46,508 nt of DNA from CAYGDP01 sp964348665 (GTDB taxonomy: Bacteria; Verrucomicrobiota; Verrucomicrobiia; Palsa-1439; CAYGDP01), in contig CAYGDP010000028.1 in the NCBI GenBank assembly GCA_964348665.1, positions 1-46,508 of the forward strand, written 5' to 3'. Under the pieces are notes generated by a model that saw only the letters and a list, made by a program, of their open reading frames with translations, ran no database searches and had not been told where the DNA came from. Made by a program: the position numbers and the translations under genes. Below, one piece after another: positions 9,033 to 17,565 of this stretch (position 1 is the stretch's first letter; every line of letters begins with the position of its first letter).

Positions 9033-9101
9033 TGTAGCGGCGCTCTATGAGCGTCGAATCGTTTTCCCTTGAACCCTCGGCGGTCGCAGACCGCCGCTAC
9101 A
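9033..9101. repeat. REPIN-like double-hairpin repeat, copy 2
   Basis: It has the same plan as 7704-7766: TGTAGCGGCG ... CGCCGCTACA ends, an imperfect left hairpin (GGCGCTC-TAT-GAGCGTC) and a perfect right hairpin (CGGCGGTC-GCA-GACCGCCG). Loops and spacer differ between copies, but stem changes are few. It lies between the T2SF gene and aroC, about 110 nt before the aroC start. Confidence 0.8.
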
Positions 9102-9211
9102 TGATCGATGGTTTGGTGAAGTCATGTCACTCGAAGTTTTTTTCTTACATCCGGATTTGGGTTTCTCTGTGCCGGGATGATTTCATTGCAGTTTTGTGTT
9201 AGAGTGGCGGC

Positions 9212-10300
9212 ATGAGCAGCGGCAACACATTCGGACATCTCTTCCGCACGACCACCTGGGGCGAAAGCCATGGCGGCGGTGTTGGTGTGGTCATTGACGG
9301 TTGCCCGCCACGCCTGAAAATCTCCGAGGCGGAAATTCAATTCGAACTGGATCGCCGTCGCCCCGGCCAATCGCGGATCGTCACCCAACGCAAGGAAGAA
9401 GACAAAGCGCAAATCTTAAGCGGCATTTTCGACGGCCAGACGCTCGGCACACCGATTTCCATCATGGTTTGGAACAAGGACGCCCGCCCCGAGGCATACT
9501 CGGAGATGCGCGAAAAATTCCGTCCCTCGCACGCCGATTACACCTATGAAGCCAAATACGGCATCCGTAACTGGCAGGGCGGCGGCCGGGCGAGCGCCCG
9601 TGAGACAATCGGACGCGTCGCGGCGGGCGCGATCGCCAAAAAAATTCTCCACCTGCGTGCACGCACCGAAATCCTAGCCTACGTAAAGCAAATCAAAGAT
9701 TTTGCCGCCAATGTGAAGCCCGCGAAAGTCTCACTGGCGCAAATCGAATCGAATCCTGTTCGCTGTCCCGACCGCGCCGCCGCGCAAAAGATGATCGGCA
9801 TGATCGAGCGCGCGCGCAAAGAGGGTGACTCGCTCGGCGGCATTATCGAGTGCGTCTGCCGGCGCGTCCCGGTCGGTCTTGGTGACCCTGTCTTCGACAA
9901 ACTCGAAGCTGATCTCGCCAAGGCGATGATGTCGTTGCCCGCGACGAAAGGGTTCGAGATTGGTTCCGGGTTTGCCGGCACGCGGATGTTTGGCAGTCAG
10001 CACAATGACCCGTTCATTATGCGCGGCGGCAAAGTCCGCACCGTGAGCAACCGGAGCGGCGGGATCCAGGGTGGCATCAGCAACGGCGAAGACATTTTCT
10101 TCCGAATCGCCTTCAAACCGACCGCCACCATCATGCAAAAACAAAAAACCGTGACCACGCAAGGCAAAGCCGCGCAGCTCGCCGCCCGAGGCCGTCACGA
10201 CCCGTGTGTGTTGCCCCGCGCCGTCCCAATGGTCGAAGCGATGGCAGCGCTGGTGCTGGTGGATCATTTGCTTCGCCACGAGGCGCAATGCGGAAAGTGA
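9212..10300 (+). CDS. aroC: Chorismate synthase
   Basis: This enzyme converts 5-enolpyruvylshikimate 3-phosphate to chorismate using reduced FMN, the last shikimate-pathway step. At 362 aa it is full length. Signature regions are GESHGGGVGVVIDGCPPR (about residues 16-33), RRRPGQSRIVTQRKEEDKA, the FMN/substrate region YGIRNWQGGGRASARETIGRVAAGA (in pieces, residues 115-140), and the late SNRSGGIQGGISNGEDI and RHDPCVLPRAVPM motifs. The start ATG 9212 directly precedes the conserved NTFGHLFR. No long leader or regulator is evident. Confidence 0.97.
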   Translation: MSSGNTFGHLFRTTTWGESHGGGVGVVIDGCPPRLKISEAEIQFELDRRRPGQSRIVTQRKEEDKAQILSGIFDGQTLGTPISIMVWNKDARPEAYSEMREKFRPSHADYTYEAKYGIRNWQGGGRASARETIGRVAAGAIAKKILHLRARTEILAYVKQIKDFAANVKPAKVSLAQIESNPVRCPDRAAAQKMIGMIERARKEGDSLGGIIECVCRRVPVGLGDPVFDKLEADLAKAMMSLPATKGFEIGSGFAGTRMFGSQHNDPFIMRGGKVRTVSNRSGGIQGGISNGEDIFFRIAFKPTATIMQKQKTVTTQGKAAQLAARGRHDPCVLPRAVPMVEAMAALVLVDHLLRHEAQCGK

Positions 10301-10310
10301 AGAATCATCG

Positions 10311-10832
10311 ATGAATGATAGTCCGAGGTTTTCGTTAAACGAAGTTGATAATGCGCTGGACTATCTCAATCGAGCACGGCAATTCATAGCCGAAACTCAA
10401 GACGATCCAATTGCATGGAAGTGGGCCTTCATTTCGCTCCACGGGGCGTTATATGGATTTGCGGTTACTGGATGCACGGAAAGAGACGATGTGGTCAAAC
10501 GAAACGGACATCTAGTTGATGTTTCGAGTGCTATTAAAATCTGCCTTGAACAACGCGGGTTGCCAACGCCTGGCGGCAAGCCATACAGCCTAACGGATGA
10601 CCAAAATCGAGCGATCGAGAGGCTTCGCGAGCCTTGGCGAAACAAGTTTGTTCACTTTCATCCAGGAACGGTAGGCTTTCATCTCAAAGGTCTACCCGAA
10701 CTGGCTTCGCATGTTCTTGACGCAATCCGCTACATCGCCGTAGAAGTGCCATTGGCTTTACCTGCGGAGCAGGCAAACCAAGTCGAAAAACTTGTTAGCG
10801 AAAGTAAAGCGCTTTTAATGGCACGAGAATGA
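10311..10832 (+). CDS. HEPN-like protein with Rx4H motif
   Basis: This 173-aa soluble, helix-rich protein begins at ATG 10311, 11 nt after the aroC stop. The segment REPWRNKFVHFHP contains R110-N-K-F-V-H115, an Rx4H motif typical of HEPN-fold ribonucleases, and the preceding WAFISLHGALYGF helix fits the four-helix HEPN layout. HEPN proteins are often RNases in toxin-antitoxin or defence systems, but many are uncharacterised. The stop overlaps the start of a 57-aa membrane protein (ATGA at 10829), implying translational coupling. The function is inferred from the motif only. Confidence 0.6.
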   Translation: MNDSPRFSLNEVDNALDYLNRARQFIAETQDDPIAWKWAFISLHGALYGFAVTGCTERDDVVKRNGHLVDVSSAIKICLEQRGLPTPGGKPYSLTDDQNRAIERLREPWRNKFVHFHPGTVGFHLKGLPELASHVLDAIRYIAVEVPLALPAEQANQVEKLVSESKALLMARE

Positions 10833-11002
10833 AACTCGAGTCGCATATTGCATTTCTGATAATTATTGTGATTATCTTTTTCTATGCGCGCACTCGTGCG
10901 GCGGTAATTCAACAGACGACCAGGAATTGCCTCGGAGCCGATTCAATCTCTCTGTTTCCCCTGGTGAGATACAAGGCGGCATCGGTTTTTTTCAATGAAT
11001 AG
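10829..11002 (+). CDS. 57-aa single-pass membrane protein coupled to HEPN-like gene
   Basis: ATG 10829 overlaps the TGA of the preceding gene (ATGA), and the frame runs to TAG 11000-11002. The N-terminus is MKLESH, followed by a strongly hydrophobic stretch, IAFLIIIVIIFFYA (residues 7-20), and a basic TRAAVIQQTTR segment, so one membrane helix is likely. I recognise no family. The stop/start overlap and lack of any other gene in this gap support it as real. Confidence 0.5.
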   Translation: MKLESHIAFLIIIVIIFFYARTRAAVIQQTTRNCLGADSISLFPLVRYKAASVFFNE

Positions 11003-11050
11003 GATTGGCTTGGCGGCGTCTTTTTAGATATAACGGCAGCGGAGGTTATT

Positions 11051-12352
11051 ATGAAAAGAACATTGTTAATGACAGTTGTCCTGTTGGTTTCGATGGTTGC
11101 GGCGCGCGCCGAGAACTGGCCGCAATGGCGCGGCCCGAATTTTAACGGGTCAACCGCCGAAAAAAATCTGCCGACGACCTGGAGCGAGACCGAGAATGTG
11201 GCGTGGAAAACGCCGCTGCCCGGTTACAGCGGGGCGACCCCGGTCGTATGGGGTGACAACATTTTCGTGTCCAGCCCTGATCCGCAAAAAAATCTGGCGC
11301 TCTTTTGCATCAATCGCAAGGACGGCTCGGTGCGCTGGCAAAAAACCATCGCGACCGGAGACCGCGAGTCGGGCCGCAACAATATGGCGTCTCCATCCCC
11401 GGTCACCGACGGCAAGCGTGTCATCATCCTGTACGGCACGGGCGACCTGGCGGCGCTGGATTACAGCGGTAACATTCTTTGGCAGCGCAACATCGGCAAG
11501 GACTATGGCAAATTCGCGATCATGTGGATTTACGGCAGCAGCCCGTTGCTTTACAAAGACAAATTGTACATCCAGGTGCTCCAGCGTGATACCCCCGCCG
11601 ATTATGCGCATGCGCAAGACGGCAAAATGTCGCGCGAATCGTACCTGCTCTGCATCGACCCGGCTACGGGGAAAGATCTTTGGCGTCAAATCCGACCTAG
11701 CGACGCGAAAATGGAGACTCTGGAGTCGTACTCGACGCCGATCCCCTTCGTACGCGGCAAACAAACGGAGATTTTGATTTTGGGTGGCGACGTGCTCACC
11801 AGTCATGACCCTGCAACGGGTAAAGAACTGTGGCGCGGCGGCGGCTGGAACCCGACTCGCGGCGAATGGATGCGGATCGTGCCATCGCCCGTTGCGGCGG
11901 GGGACGTATTGCTGGCGCCGGGCCCGAAGAAAACACCGCTGATGGCCTTTCGCGCGGGTGGTTCGGGAACGCTAAGCGATTCCGATGTGGCATGGCAAAA
12001 CAAGAGCATCACGCCGGATGTCTGCACGCCATTGTATTATGATGGCAAGCTGTTCGTTCTCGATGGCGACCGCAAAGTGGTCGCGCGATTGGACCCGAAG
12101 ACCGGTGAGAAACTTTGGCAAGGCAGTTTGCCCGCCAAAGACGTGATGCGCGCTTCCCCAACGGGTGCGGATGGAAAGATTTACAGCCTGGACGAACAGG
12201 GCAACGTGTTTGTTGTTGATGCGGGTGACGAGTTTAAATTGTTGGCGACAGTGGCGATGGGCGAGGGGCCGATTCGCAGCAGCATTGTGGCCAGCAACGG
12301 CCAGCTATTCATTCGCACGGCGAAAAACCTCTGGTGCATTGGGAAAAAATGA
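11051..12352 (+). CDS. Secreted PQQ-binding-like beta-propeller protein (paralog 1)
   Basis: The 433-aa product has a signal peptide (MKRTLLMTVVLLVSMVAARA), then ENWPQWRGPNFNG, a typical beginning of verrucomicrobial and planctomycetal PQQ-like repeat proteins. Repeated blades contain motifs such as DGSVRWQK, GNILWQRNIG, TGKDLWRQI and TGEKLWQGSL. The fold is a BamB-like WD40/PQQ propeller, periplasmic or extracellular. Bound cofactor and substrate are not shown by the sequence. A strong GGAGG lies about 7 nt before ATG 11051. The stop overlaps the next start (ATGA at 12349). A paralog is encoded convergently at 13127-14374. Confidence 0.88.
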   Translation: MKRTLLMTVVLLVSMVAARAENWPQWRGPNFNGSTAEKNLPTTWSETENVAWKTPLPGYSGATPVVWGDNIFVSSPDPQKNLALFCINRKDGSVRWQKTIATGDRESGRNNMASPSPVTDGKRVIILYGTGDLAALDYSGNILWQRNIGKDYGKFAIMWIYGSSPLLYKDKLYIQVLQRDTPADYAHAQDGKMSRESYLLCIDPATGKDLWRQIRPSDAKMETLESYSTPIPFVRGKQTEILILGGDVLTSHDPATGKELWRGGGWNPTRGEWMRIVPSPVAAGDVLLAPGPKKTPLMAFRAGGSGTLSDSDVAWQNKSITPDVCTPLYYDGKLFVLDGDRKVVARLDPKTGEKLWQGSLPAKDVMRASPTGADGKIYSLDEQGNVFVVDAGDEFKLLATVAMGEGPIRSSIVASNGQLFIRTAKNLWCIGKK

Positions 12353-13089
12353 AACAGAAAAGCACCAATCTCCAATCTCCAAACTCCAAAAAAACTCCAA
12401 ATCACAAGATTCAAATTCGGAATCGCCACTCGCGACGGCGGGTTTCTCCTTGGAGTTTTGCGCTTGGGTTTTTTTTGGGATTTTGTGCTTGGGGCTTGGG
12501 AGTTTCGGATGACCCAAAGCCTCTCTACCAAAACGATTTTTCGGCGGCGAAACTCGGCGAGTTGCCCGACAACGAATTCCTCGTTCTCGATGGCGCGTTC
12601 GAAATCAAACAGGATGGCGACAACAAATTCGTCGAACTGCCCGGCGCGCCCCTCGATACGTTCAGCGTGCTTTTCGGTCCGTCGCAGAAATCCGGCATTC
12701 GCGTTGCCGCCAATGTTTTTGGCGCAAAACAAGGACGCCGGTTTCCCACATTCGCCGTCGGCGTAAACGGGGCGGGTGGATATCGGCTGCAAGTCGCGCC
12801 CGCGAAAAAACAAATCGAGCTGTACAAGGGCGATGAACTCAAGGGCCACGCTCCGTTCGAGTGGCAATCGGAGAAGTGGACGCAACTCCGGCTGCAAGTT
12901 CACAAGACGGGCGACCACTGGAAAGTCGAAGGCAAAGCCTGGCTCCAGGGAGACGCCGAACCTTCGGCATGGAGCGTGTCTCTCGATGAAAAAGAGGAGC
13001 CATCCGCAGGGCGCGCTTCGTTCTGGGGCAGTCCGATCTCCGAGAAACCGATTCGGTTTGATGATCTGTCAGTAGCGCCCATCCAATAG
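12349..13089 (+). CDS. Secreted jelly-roll-like protein (DUF1080-like), N-terminus encoded by a repeat
   Basis: The predicted 246-aa product starts at an ATGA overlap with the propeller gene. Residues 1-35 are a basic, low-complexity stretch, then SPWSFALGFFLGFCAWGLG resembles a signal peptide. Both are encoded by the repeat tract at 12360-12505. The mature part begins near DPKPLYQNDFSAAKLGELP and resembles the concanavalin-A-like fold of DUF1080 proteins (VLDGAFEI, FVELPG, WTQLRLQVHK, PIRFDDLSVAP). Co-translation with the propeller suggests a joint extracytoplasmic role. Function is unknown. Confidence 0.7.
   Translation: MKQKSTNLQSPNSKKTPNHKIQIRNRHSRRRVSPWSFALGFFLGFCAWGLGVSDDPKPLYQNDFSAAKLGELPDNEFLVLDGAFEIKQDGDNKFVELPGAPLDTFSVLFGPSQKSGIRVAANVFGAKQGRRFPTFAVGVNGAGGYRLQVAPAKKQIELYKGDELKGHAPFEWQSEKWTQLRLQVHKTGDHWKVEGKAWLQGDAEPSAWSVSLDEKEEPSAGRASFWGSPISEKPIRFDDLSVAPIQ
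12360..12505. repeat. Low-complexity inverted repeat overlapping a signal-peptide coding region
   Basis: The left arm is a run of CCAATCTCC/CCAAACTCC units (12365-12405) and the right arm has the complementary character (TTGGAGTTTTGCGCTTGGG and so on, 12451-12505), with non-repetitive sequence between. The strand asymmetry (C/A-rich then G/T-rich) marks it as an insertion-type element rather than ordinary coding DNA. Confidence 0.6.
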
Positions 13090-13126
13090 ATCGTGGACAG
13101 CAAGTCCATCGACGCGCGTTCCCGGT

Positions 13127-14374
13127 TTATTCCTCAATCCGATACAGATGTGTTTTGGTGCGAAGAATCAGGGATTTTCCCGTCACCGCGGGCGACGCCA
13201 TGAATGCGCCGTCGAGTTGGTTGGTGGCGAGGATCTTCAATGTGTCGCCGGGTTCGATAATCGTGGCGAGTCCTTGCTGATTGAAAAAGTGAATGCGCCC
13301 CGCAGCGAAAAGCGGTGACGCGGAATACTCGCCGCCCAATCGCTCCTGCCAGATCGCTCGTCCCGTCTCTGCTTCCATGCAGGTGGCTATGCCGCCATCG
13401 CTGACCATGTACAGTCGCGCGCCGACCAGCAACAACGACGGTTTCTGGGAGACTTGTTTTTTGTAAATCCAAGCGAGATGCGAAGCGCTGACGTCACCGG
13501 CACCGTCGGCGCGGAAGGCGCACAGCTCGGCCTGATCGAAACCGGTGCTGATGTAGAGTCGCTCGCCGTCGAATACGGGGCGCGACACCGTGGAGTAGCC
13601 ATTGTAGCGCGCGTGCCAGAGTTCCCGTCCCGATTGCGGGTCATAGGCATAGAGATGGTGTGCGGCGGGCGTAACCACTTGCTCTTGACCTTTGACCTGG
13701 ATGACCAGTGGGGTCGAAAAGGCTTTGCGTTGTGATGGGTTAGGGTGCGGCGAGGCGGAGCGCGGCGTTTTCCATTCGACACGACCGTTGGAGACATTCA
13801 ACGCAACGAGATATTGCTCGTCAATCCCGTCACAAGGAATGATGAGTTTGTCGCGCCAAACCACCGGCGAGCTTCCCGCGCCAACTTGATGATCAATTTT
13901 GAGTTTACGGTTCGTCCACAGGATTTTCGCCGTGTCCGTCGAAAGACAAGCCGTGCCAGCCGTGCCGAAGTGCATGAATACGCGGCCATTCTCGACAATC
14001 GGGGAGGGTGAGGCATGACTGTTGACTGCGTGGGTAAACTGGGGCGCTTCCACGGTGAAAACCTCGACGTCGTGAACGATTCTTCCGCTGTCGCGATCCA
14101 CGCAGATCGCGTGAAGGGAGCGGCCGTTATTGAACGCGGAGGTCAGCCAGATTTGCTTGTTCAGCACGGCTGGAGAAGAGAATCCCTGTCCACCGATGGC
14201 GGTTTTCCATTTTACATTTTGCGTCTCGCTCCAACGCATTGGCACGTTGATAGCATCGGAATGCCCCTGACCGGTCTGTCCGCGAAACTGCGTCCAGTTC
14301 TCTTCCGAGGTTGCTTCGCACAGAGCCAACAACACAATACAAAAGAGAAAACCTGATTTTGTCGCTCTCATCAT
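13127..14374 (-). CDS. Secreted PQQ-binding-like beta-propeller protein (paralog 2)
   Basis: I start this at ATG 14374 (415 aa), which gives a signal peptide (MMRATKSGFLFCIVLLALCEA) before ENWTQFRGQTGQGHSD, the counterpart of WPQWRGPNFNG in the upstream paralog. The 14512 alternative would add 46 residues of non-homologous sequence. Blade motifs include NVKWKTAIGGQGFSSPAV, NGRVEWKTP, SGRELWHARY and TGRAIWQERLGGEYSASP. A BamB-like propeller in the envelope is likely. It is convergent with 12349-13089, with only 37 nt between the stops. Confidence 0.88.
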   Translation of the reverse strand: MMRATKSGFLFCIVLLALCEATSEENWTQFRGQTGQGHSDAINVPMRWSETQNVKWKTAIGGQGFSSPAVLNKQIWLTSAFNNGRSLHAICVDRDSGRIVHDVEVFTVEAPQFTHAVNSHASPSPIVENGRVFMHFGTAGTACLSTDTAKILWTNRKLKIDHQVGAGSSPVVWRDKLIIPCDGIDEQYLVALNVSNGRVEWKTPRSASPHPNPSQRKAFSTPLVIQVKGQEQVVTPAAHHLYAYDPQSGRELWHARYNGYSTVSRPVFDGERLYISTGFDQAELCAFRADGAGDVSASHLAWIYKKQVSQKPSLLLVGARLYMVSDGGIATCMEAETGRAIWQERLGGEYSASPLFAAGRIHFFNQQGLATIIEPGDTLKILATNQLDGAFMASPAVTGKSLILRTKTHLYRIEE

Positions 14375-14537
14375 CCGGGTGATACTACCATGTGAACCGG
14401 TCAAGAAATAGAGCAAACTGCCAGGGGAACACGGTGCAGTAAACCGCCGCCGATCGAGCCGCCTTATAGGATTGCCTCGGAAGAGGCATTCGGGTAAAAA
14501 ATAAAGACACAATTAAAATGCGGAAAGGAACGTTGCC

Positions 14538-15359
14538 ATGAAGAGGATCACTTGGTTGGTTTTGATGACAATGCCGGTGGTTGTTGCGTATTCGCAGGCG
14601 CCCGCCGGAACAACGGTGGAATTACGCGCCATTCGAGTCGAAACCGCCGCGCCACAGGGATACGATGAATTGGTCGGCGTGACTTGGGAAATCGGCACAA
14701 CCGCTTCGATTTTGATTACATTGCCCAATGGCGGCATCATCGCGTTCGACGAACGCGCGAGCAAGGTGACGTCGTTCAAGGATGATCAGGGAAAAGACAT
14801 GCTGGCGGGCGCGGAAAAAGATTCTTTTCGCGGTCCGGGGATCGGCAATTTCCCGAAGGTCAGCAAAGACGGCAAGAAACTGGCGTTCAACGCGTACAGC
14901 AAAACCGTCCCCACCAAAGGCGCCAAGTCGCTCGCCATCGTGGGCGAGGCCATTTTGCAAGCCGCGACGCAGAAACAGGACTTTACCGCGCCCAATGTGG
15001 CGCTCAAGGATAACACGGAATTCAATGCGGGAGGTATTGCCTTCACCATTGCAAAGGCAGGCAAACCGGAGGCGTCGTTTGGCTTTGGTGGACAGGACAA
15101 AAAAGAATTTGCCGTCACGCTCCGCGCAAAACAAGACCTGGGGGATGTGGTGGACATTAAATTCCTCGACGGCGCTGGAAAAAATCTCGAAGCCACGCGA
15201 GGCACGGGATCTACAATGCGATTCGGAGCGATCGTGACCGTGGAACGGGAGTATCAATTCAAGGCAAAGACGGAAACCGCAACGATTGTGGTGACGCGAT
15301 GGACGGACCTCAAGCAATTGAAGATACCTTTCACGTTTACCGTCGGCCTCGGATTGTAG
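14538..15359 (+). CDS. Secreted protein of unknown function
   Basis: The 273-aa product has a signal peptide (MKRITWLVLMTMPVVVAYSQA) and a beta-rich mature part without cysteine pairs or a metal motif that I can recognise. An AAAGGA lies about 9 nt upstream of ATG 14538. Features include VELRAIRVETAAPQGYDELVGVTWE and several lysine-rich glycine turns (DQGKDML, KDGKKLAF). It is divergent from the propeller at 13127-14374. I do not recognise the family. Confidence 0.8.
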   Translation: MKRITWLVLMTMPVVVAYSQAPAGTTVELRAIRVETAAPQGYDELVGVTWEIGTTASILITLPNGGIIAFDERASKVTSFKDDQGKDMLAGAEKDSFRGPGIGNFPKVSKDGKKLAFNAYSKTVPTKGAKSLAIVGEAILQAATQKQDFTAPNVALKDNTEFNAGGIAFTIAKAGKPEASFGFGGQDKKEFAVTLRAKQDLGDVVDIKFLDGAGKNLEATRGTGSTMRFGAIVTVEREYQFKAKTETATIVVTRWTDLKQLKIPFTFTVGLGL

Positions 15360-15372
15360 CGATTCATTCATC

Positions 15373-15627
15373 ATGCCGTTTTACATCAGTCATCACGACA
15401 TACCTCGATTGGAAGCGCGTGAACTGTGCGAGTTCACCGACCGACTAAAAACCAGTCCCGTGGTGCGTTGTCTGCGGAGCGTTGGTGAGCCGGAGGAAGG
15501 CAAATTGTTCTGCCGCTGGGAATCGCCAGACCCGGAGACGTTGATGGAGTTTTTGGAAGATAAGGGTCTTGCGGCGCATTGGATTATGAAAGTCGAACAC
15601 ACGCACATTCATCTGACTTCGATTTGA
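15373..15627 (+). CDS. Small DUF4242-like protein
   Basis: The 84-aa protein begins MPFYISHHDIPRL and ends HIHLTSI. It has one cysteine in RCLRSV and one in LFCRWESPDPETLMEFLEDKG, a pattern like the ferredoxin-fold DUF4242/SCO4226-like family of small possible metal-binding proteins. The start ATG is 14 nt after the upstream secreted protein. Function is unknown. Confidence 0.6.
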   Translation: MPFYISHHDIPRLEARELCEFTDRLKTSPVVRCLRSVGEPEEGKLFCRWESPDPETLMEFLEDKGLAAHWIMKVEHTHIHLTSI

Positions 15628-15718
15628 GCGCAATGTCCCGAATTTCGGATGGACGGATTGCGCGCCGAAGCGGGTTTTGATACAAGAATGCGGATCAACC
15701 CAGACTGAATGGAACGTT

Positions 15719-15982
15719 ATGCCGCGAAATTCTGCCGACGACGAAGTTGATGTGGACATCGGTCATTTGATCCTCCAAACTGACGGCGCCAGCCCGGCGT
15801 TCATCGAGGAATTGGTGCGCAAAGCGGCGCTTGTTGCGGCAGAGGAAAATTCACTGTACGATGGCACGCTCCGTCTCACCAACGATCACTTCCAGACTGC
15901 CCTGCTGGAATTGATCACGGGAGATCGCAAACTGACGCGCAATCTGCTCGGATTTGCTCCATCGGCGCGAGCGGGCTATTAA
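15719..15982 (+). pseudogene. Orphan AAA+ ATPase C-terminal (lid) fragment
   Basis: The 87-residue frame reads VDIGHLILQTDGASPAFIEEL, then VRKAALVAAEENS and a C-terminal DHFQTALLELITGDRKLTRNLLGF. This matches the helical lid and C-terminus of AAA-family ATPases (the SPAFIEELVRKAALVAAEE helix follows sensor 2). No Walker A, Walker B or arginine finger is present in any frame upstream, because that DNA holds the DUF4242-like gene. It is therefore a truncated remnant, or a rare free-standing lid protein. ATG 15719 follows GGAACGTT, so translation is possible. Confidence 0.65.
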
Positions 15983-15995
15983 CGGATCGCCGCCC

Positions 15996-17153
15996 ATGAT
16001 CGTCCCCGGCGAATCGCGAATTTATTGGAGGTGGTGGGTTGCCTTGGCGTATGCGTTGTTCATTCCGTCTGTTGGCGATGCACAGAAATATCTGGGAACC
16101 TGGGGTGTCCTCTTGTATCTGTTTGTCGCAAGCGCCCTGCTGTGGTTGTATTGCCGTTTTTTTGTCCCGCGGTTTTTGTCGCACGCCACGGAGAGCGAGG
16201 CAACCGTGTTGGCGGGAATGACGCTGCTGGTGGTGATGGTGAGCTTTGCGGCAATCTATCCAATCGCGAATTCCGGTTACTTCGGCGGAGGCGCCGACCG
16301 CGATGACGTGTTGAACATCGCCACGCGCCGGTTTCTTCGGGGGGATTATCCTTATTACGCCAAAACACAGCATAACAATCCCTTGACCGCGATGCCCGGG
16401 GAATTGATTTTTGCTGCACCATTCGTGATGCTGGGGAACTGTGCGTACCAGAATTTTTTCTGGCTCGCGATTTTCTTCGTCGTGGCAAGAGATCAATTGC
16501 GCGACGGTCGGCGCGCCTTGCTCCTTCTCTGGGCGATCCTGGGATTGTCGCCCGTGGTGATGCATGAAATCCTGACCGGTGGCAGCCTGGTCGCCAACAG
16601 CATGTACGTGCTGGTCTTGATCCTCTTTCTGATTCGCGGGGCGAAGGAAGAGAATCTGTGTGGCGGAAAAAAAATCCTCTGCGCAGTTTTGCTGGGAGTT
16701 GCCTTGTCATCCCATCTAAATTTTTTCCTGCTCTTGCCATTGCTCCTGATCGCGCTGGCTCGGCGGGCAGGATGGCCGCGAGCGATTGGGTCGGTTGGAT
16801 TCATCCTGACGGCTTGGGCGGGCGTGACTCTCCCGTTTTACTTGTACGATCCGGCTGGATTTTCACCGCTCCATACCGCCGCGCGCGATATTTTTGCGCC
16901 AGTCATACCGGGAGTCGCGTGGGTGGTTGCCGCTATCACGGCGGGGTTGGCGGTTGGCTTGGCCATGCGGCGAAGCGGTTCGACAGAATTCGGGTTGCTT
17001 TGCGATAGCGCAATCGTGCAGGCGGTTCCCGTTGTAGGTGTCGTGGCAACGCAGTCAATCGAGTCGGGCGAATTGAAATTGATTGCCGCGGGATACGGCT
17101 TGTTCTTTCTCTTCTTCGGCGCCCTGGGTGCGTGGATGGATTCCAAACGGTAG
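15996..17153 (+). CDS. Polytopic membrane protein, possibly GT-C-like
   Basis: The 385-aa protein (ATG 15996, MIVPGES) has about nine to ten hydrophobic segments. A short aromatic/acidic region after the second helix pair contains GGGADRDDVLNIATRRFLRGDYPYYAKTQ. Such a DD-containing first loop is seen in GT-C glycosyltransferase-like membrane proteins, but no conserved catalytic motif is certain. The AAA fragment precedes it and ends 14 nt upstream. Function is unknown. Confidence 0.75.
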   Translation: MIVPGESRIYWRWWVALAYALFIPSVGDAQKYLGTWGVLLYLFVASALLWLYCRFFVPRFLSHATESEATVLAGMTLLVVMVSFAAIYPIANSGYFGGGADRDDVLNIATRRFLRGDYPYYAKTQHNNPLTAMPGELIFAAPFVMLGNCAYQNFFWLAIFFVVARDQLRDGRRALLLLWAILGLSPVVMHEILTGGSLVANSMYVLVLILFLIRGAKEENLCGGKKILCAVLLGVALSSHLNFFLLLPLLLIALARRAGWPRAIGSVGFILTAWAGVTLPFYLYDPAGFSPLHTAARDIFAPVIPGVAWVVAAITAGLAVGLAMRRSGSTEFGLLCDSAIVQAVPVVGVVATQSIESGELKLIAAGYGLFFLFFGALGAWMDSKR

Positions 17154-17271
17154 CTGTAAAGTGTCTCGTAGCACAGCCCCGAGCAACTCGCGGCGTTCGG
17201 AATCGGTGAGGGTCGCAACGGCGTATTAAATCACAGAGGCACGGAGAACGCAGAGAGAAAAATGGACACGT

Positions 17272-17556
17272 TCAATCTCCAGCAGGCCGCTGCTCAATGA
17301 CACCGTCATCCCGCATGAAATTATATTTGCTGTTACCAAAGGCGTATGGTCGAGCAACCTGATTGAATTTCGCCACAAACGAACCTTTAAGCTCCCAATT
17401 AATAAAGCAGAATTGATGGAAAGCGGCGTCGGAGAATCGCCATAGCGGATCGCTTTGATCGGCAATAAAATGCGGGCACATTACAATTGAATCTTCCTGT
17501 TCGATGGTTTTGCCGCATATTGCGCATTGAGTTTTGCCTCGAATAACAAGAGCCAT
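17272..17556 (-). CDS. Small zinc-binding-like protein
   Basis: The 94-aa protein starts MALVIRGKTQCAICGKTIEQED with a CxxC knuckle (C11, C14), then C27 and a later H-x-x-C (AFHQFCF), giving a treble-clef-like set of possible zinc ligands. An AGGAAG lies just upstream of ATG 17556, 9 nt after the stop of the Spy-like gene, so they are probably co-transcribed. Function is unknown. Confidence 0.75.
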   Translation of the reverse strand: MALVIRGKTQCAICGKTIEQEDSIVMCPHFIADQSDPLWRFSDAAFHQFCFINWELKGSFVAKFNQVARPYAFGNSKYNFMRDDGVIEQRPAGD

Positions 17557-17565
17557 GACTCTTCC

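Noticed and set aside
14375..14512. Longer start for the second propeller at 14512
   Set aside because: The added residues are not homologous to the paralog, and the signal peptide starts at 14374.
17154..17271. A short minus-strand coding-like segment after the membrane protein
   Set aside because: It resembles a protein tail (ERRELLGAVLRDTLQ) but is bounded by a stop and the low-complexity tract, with no start.
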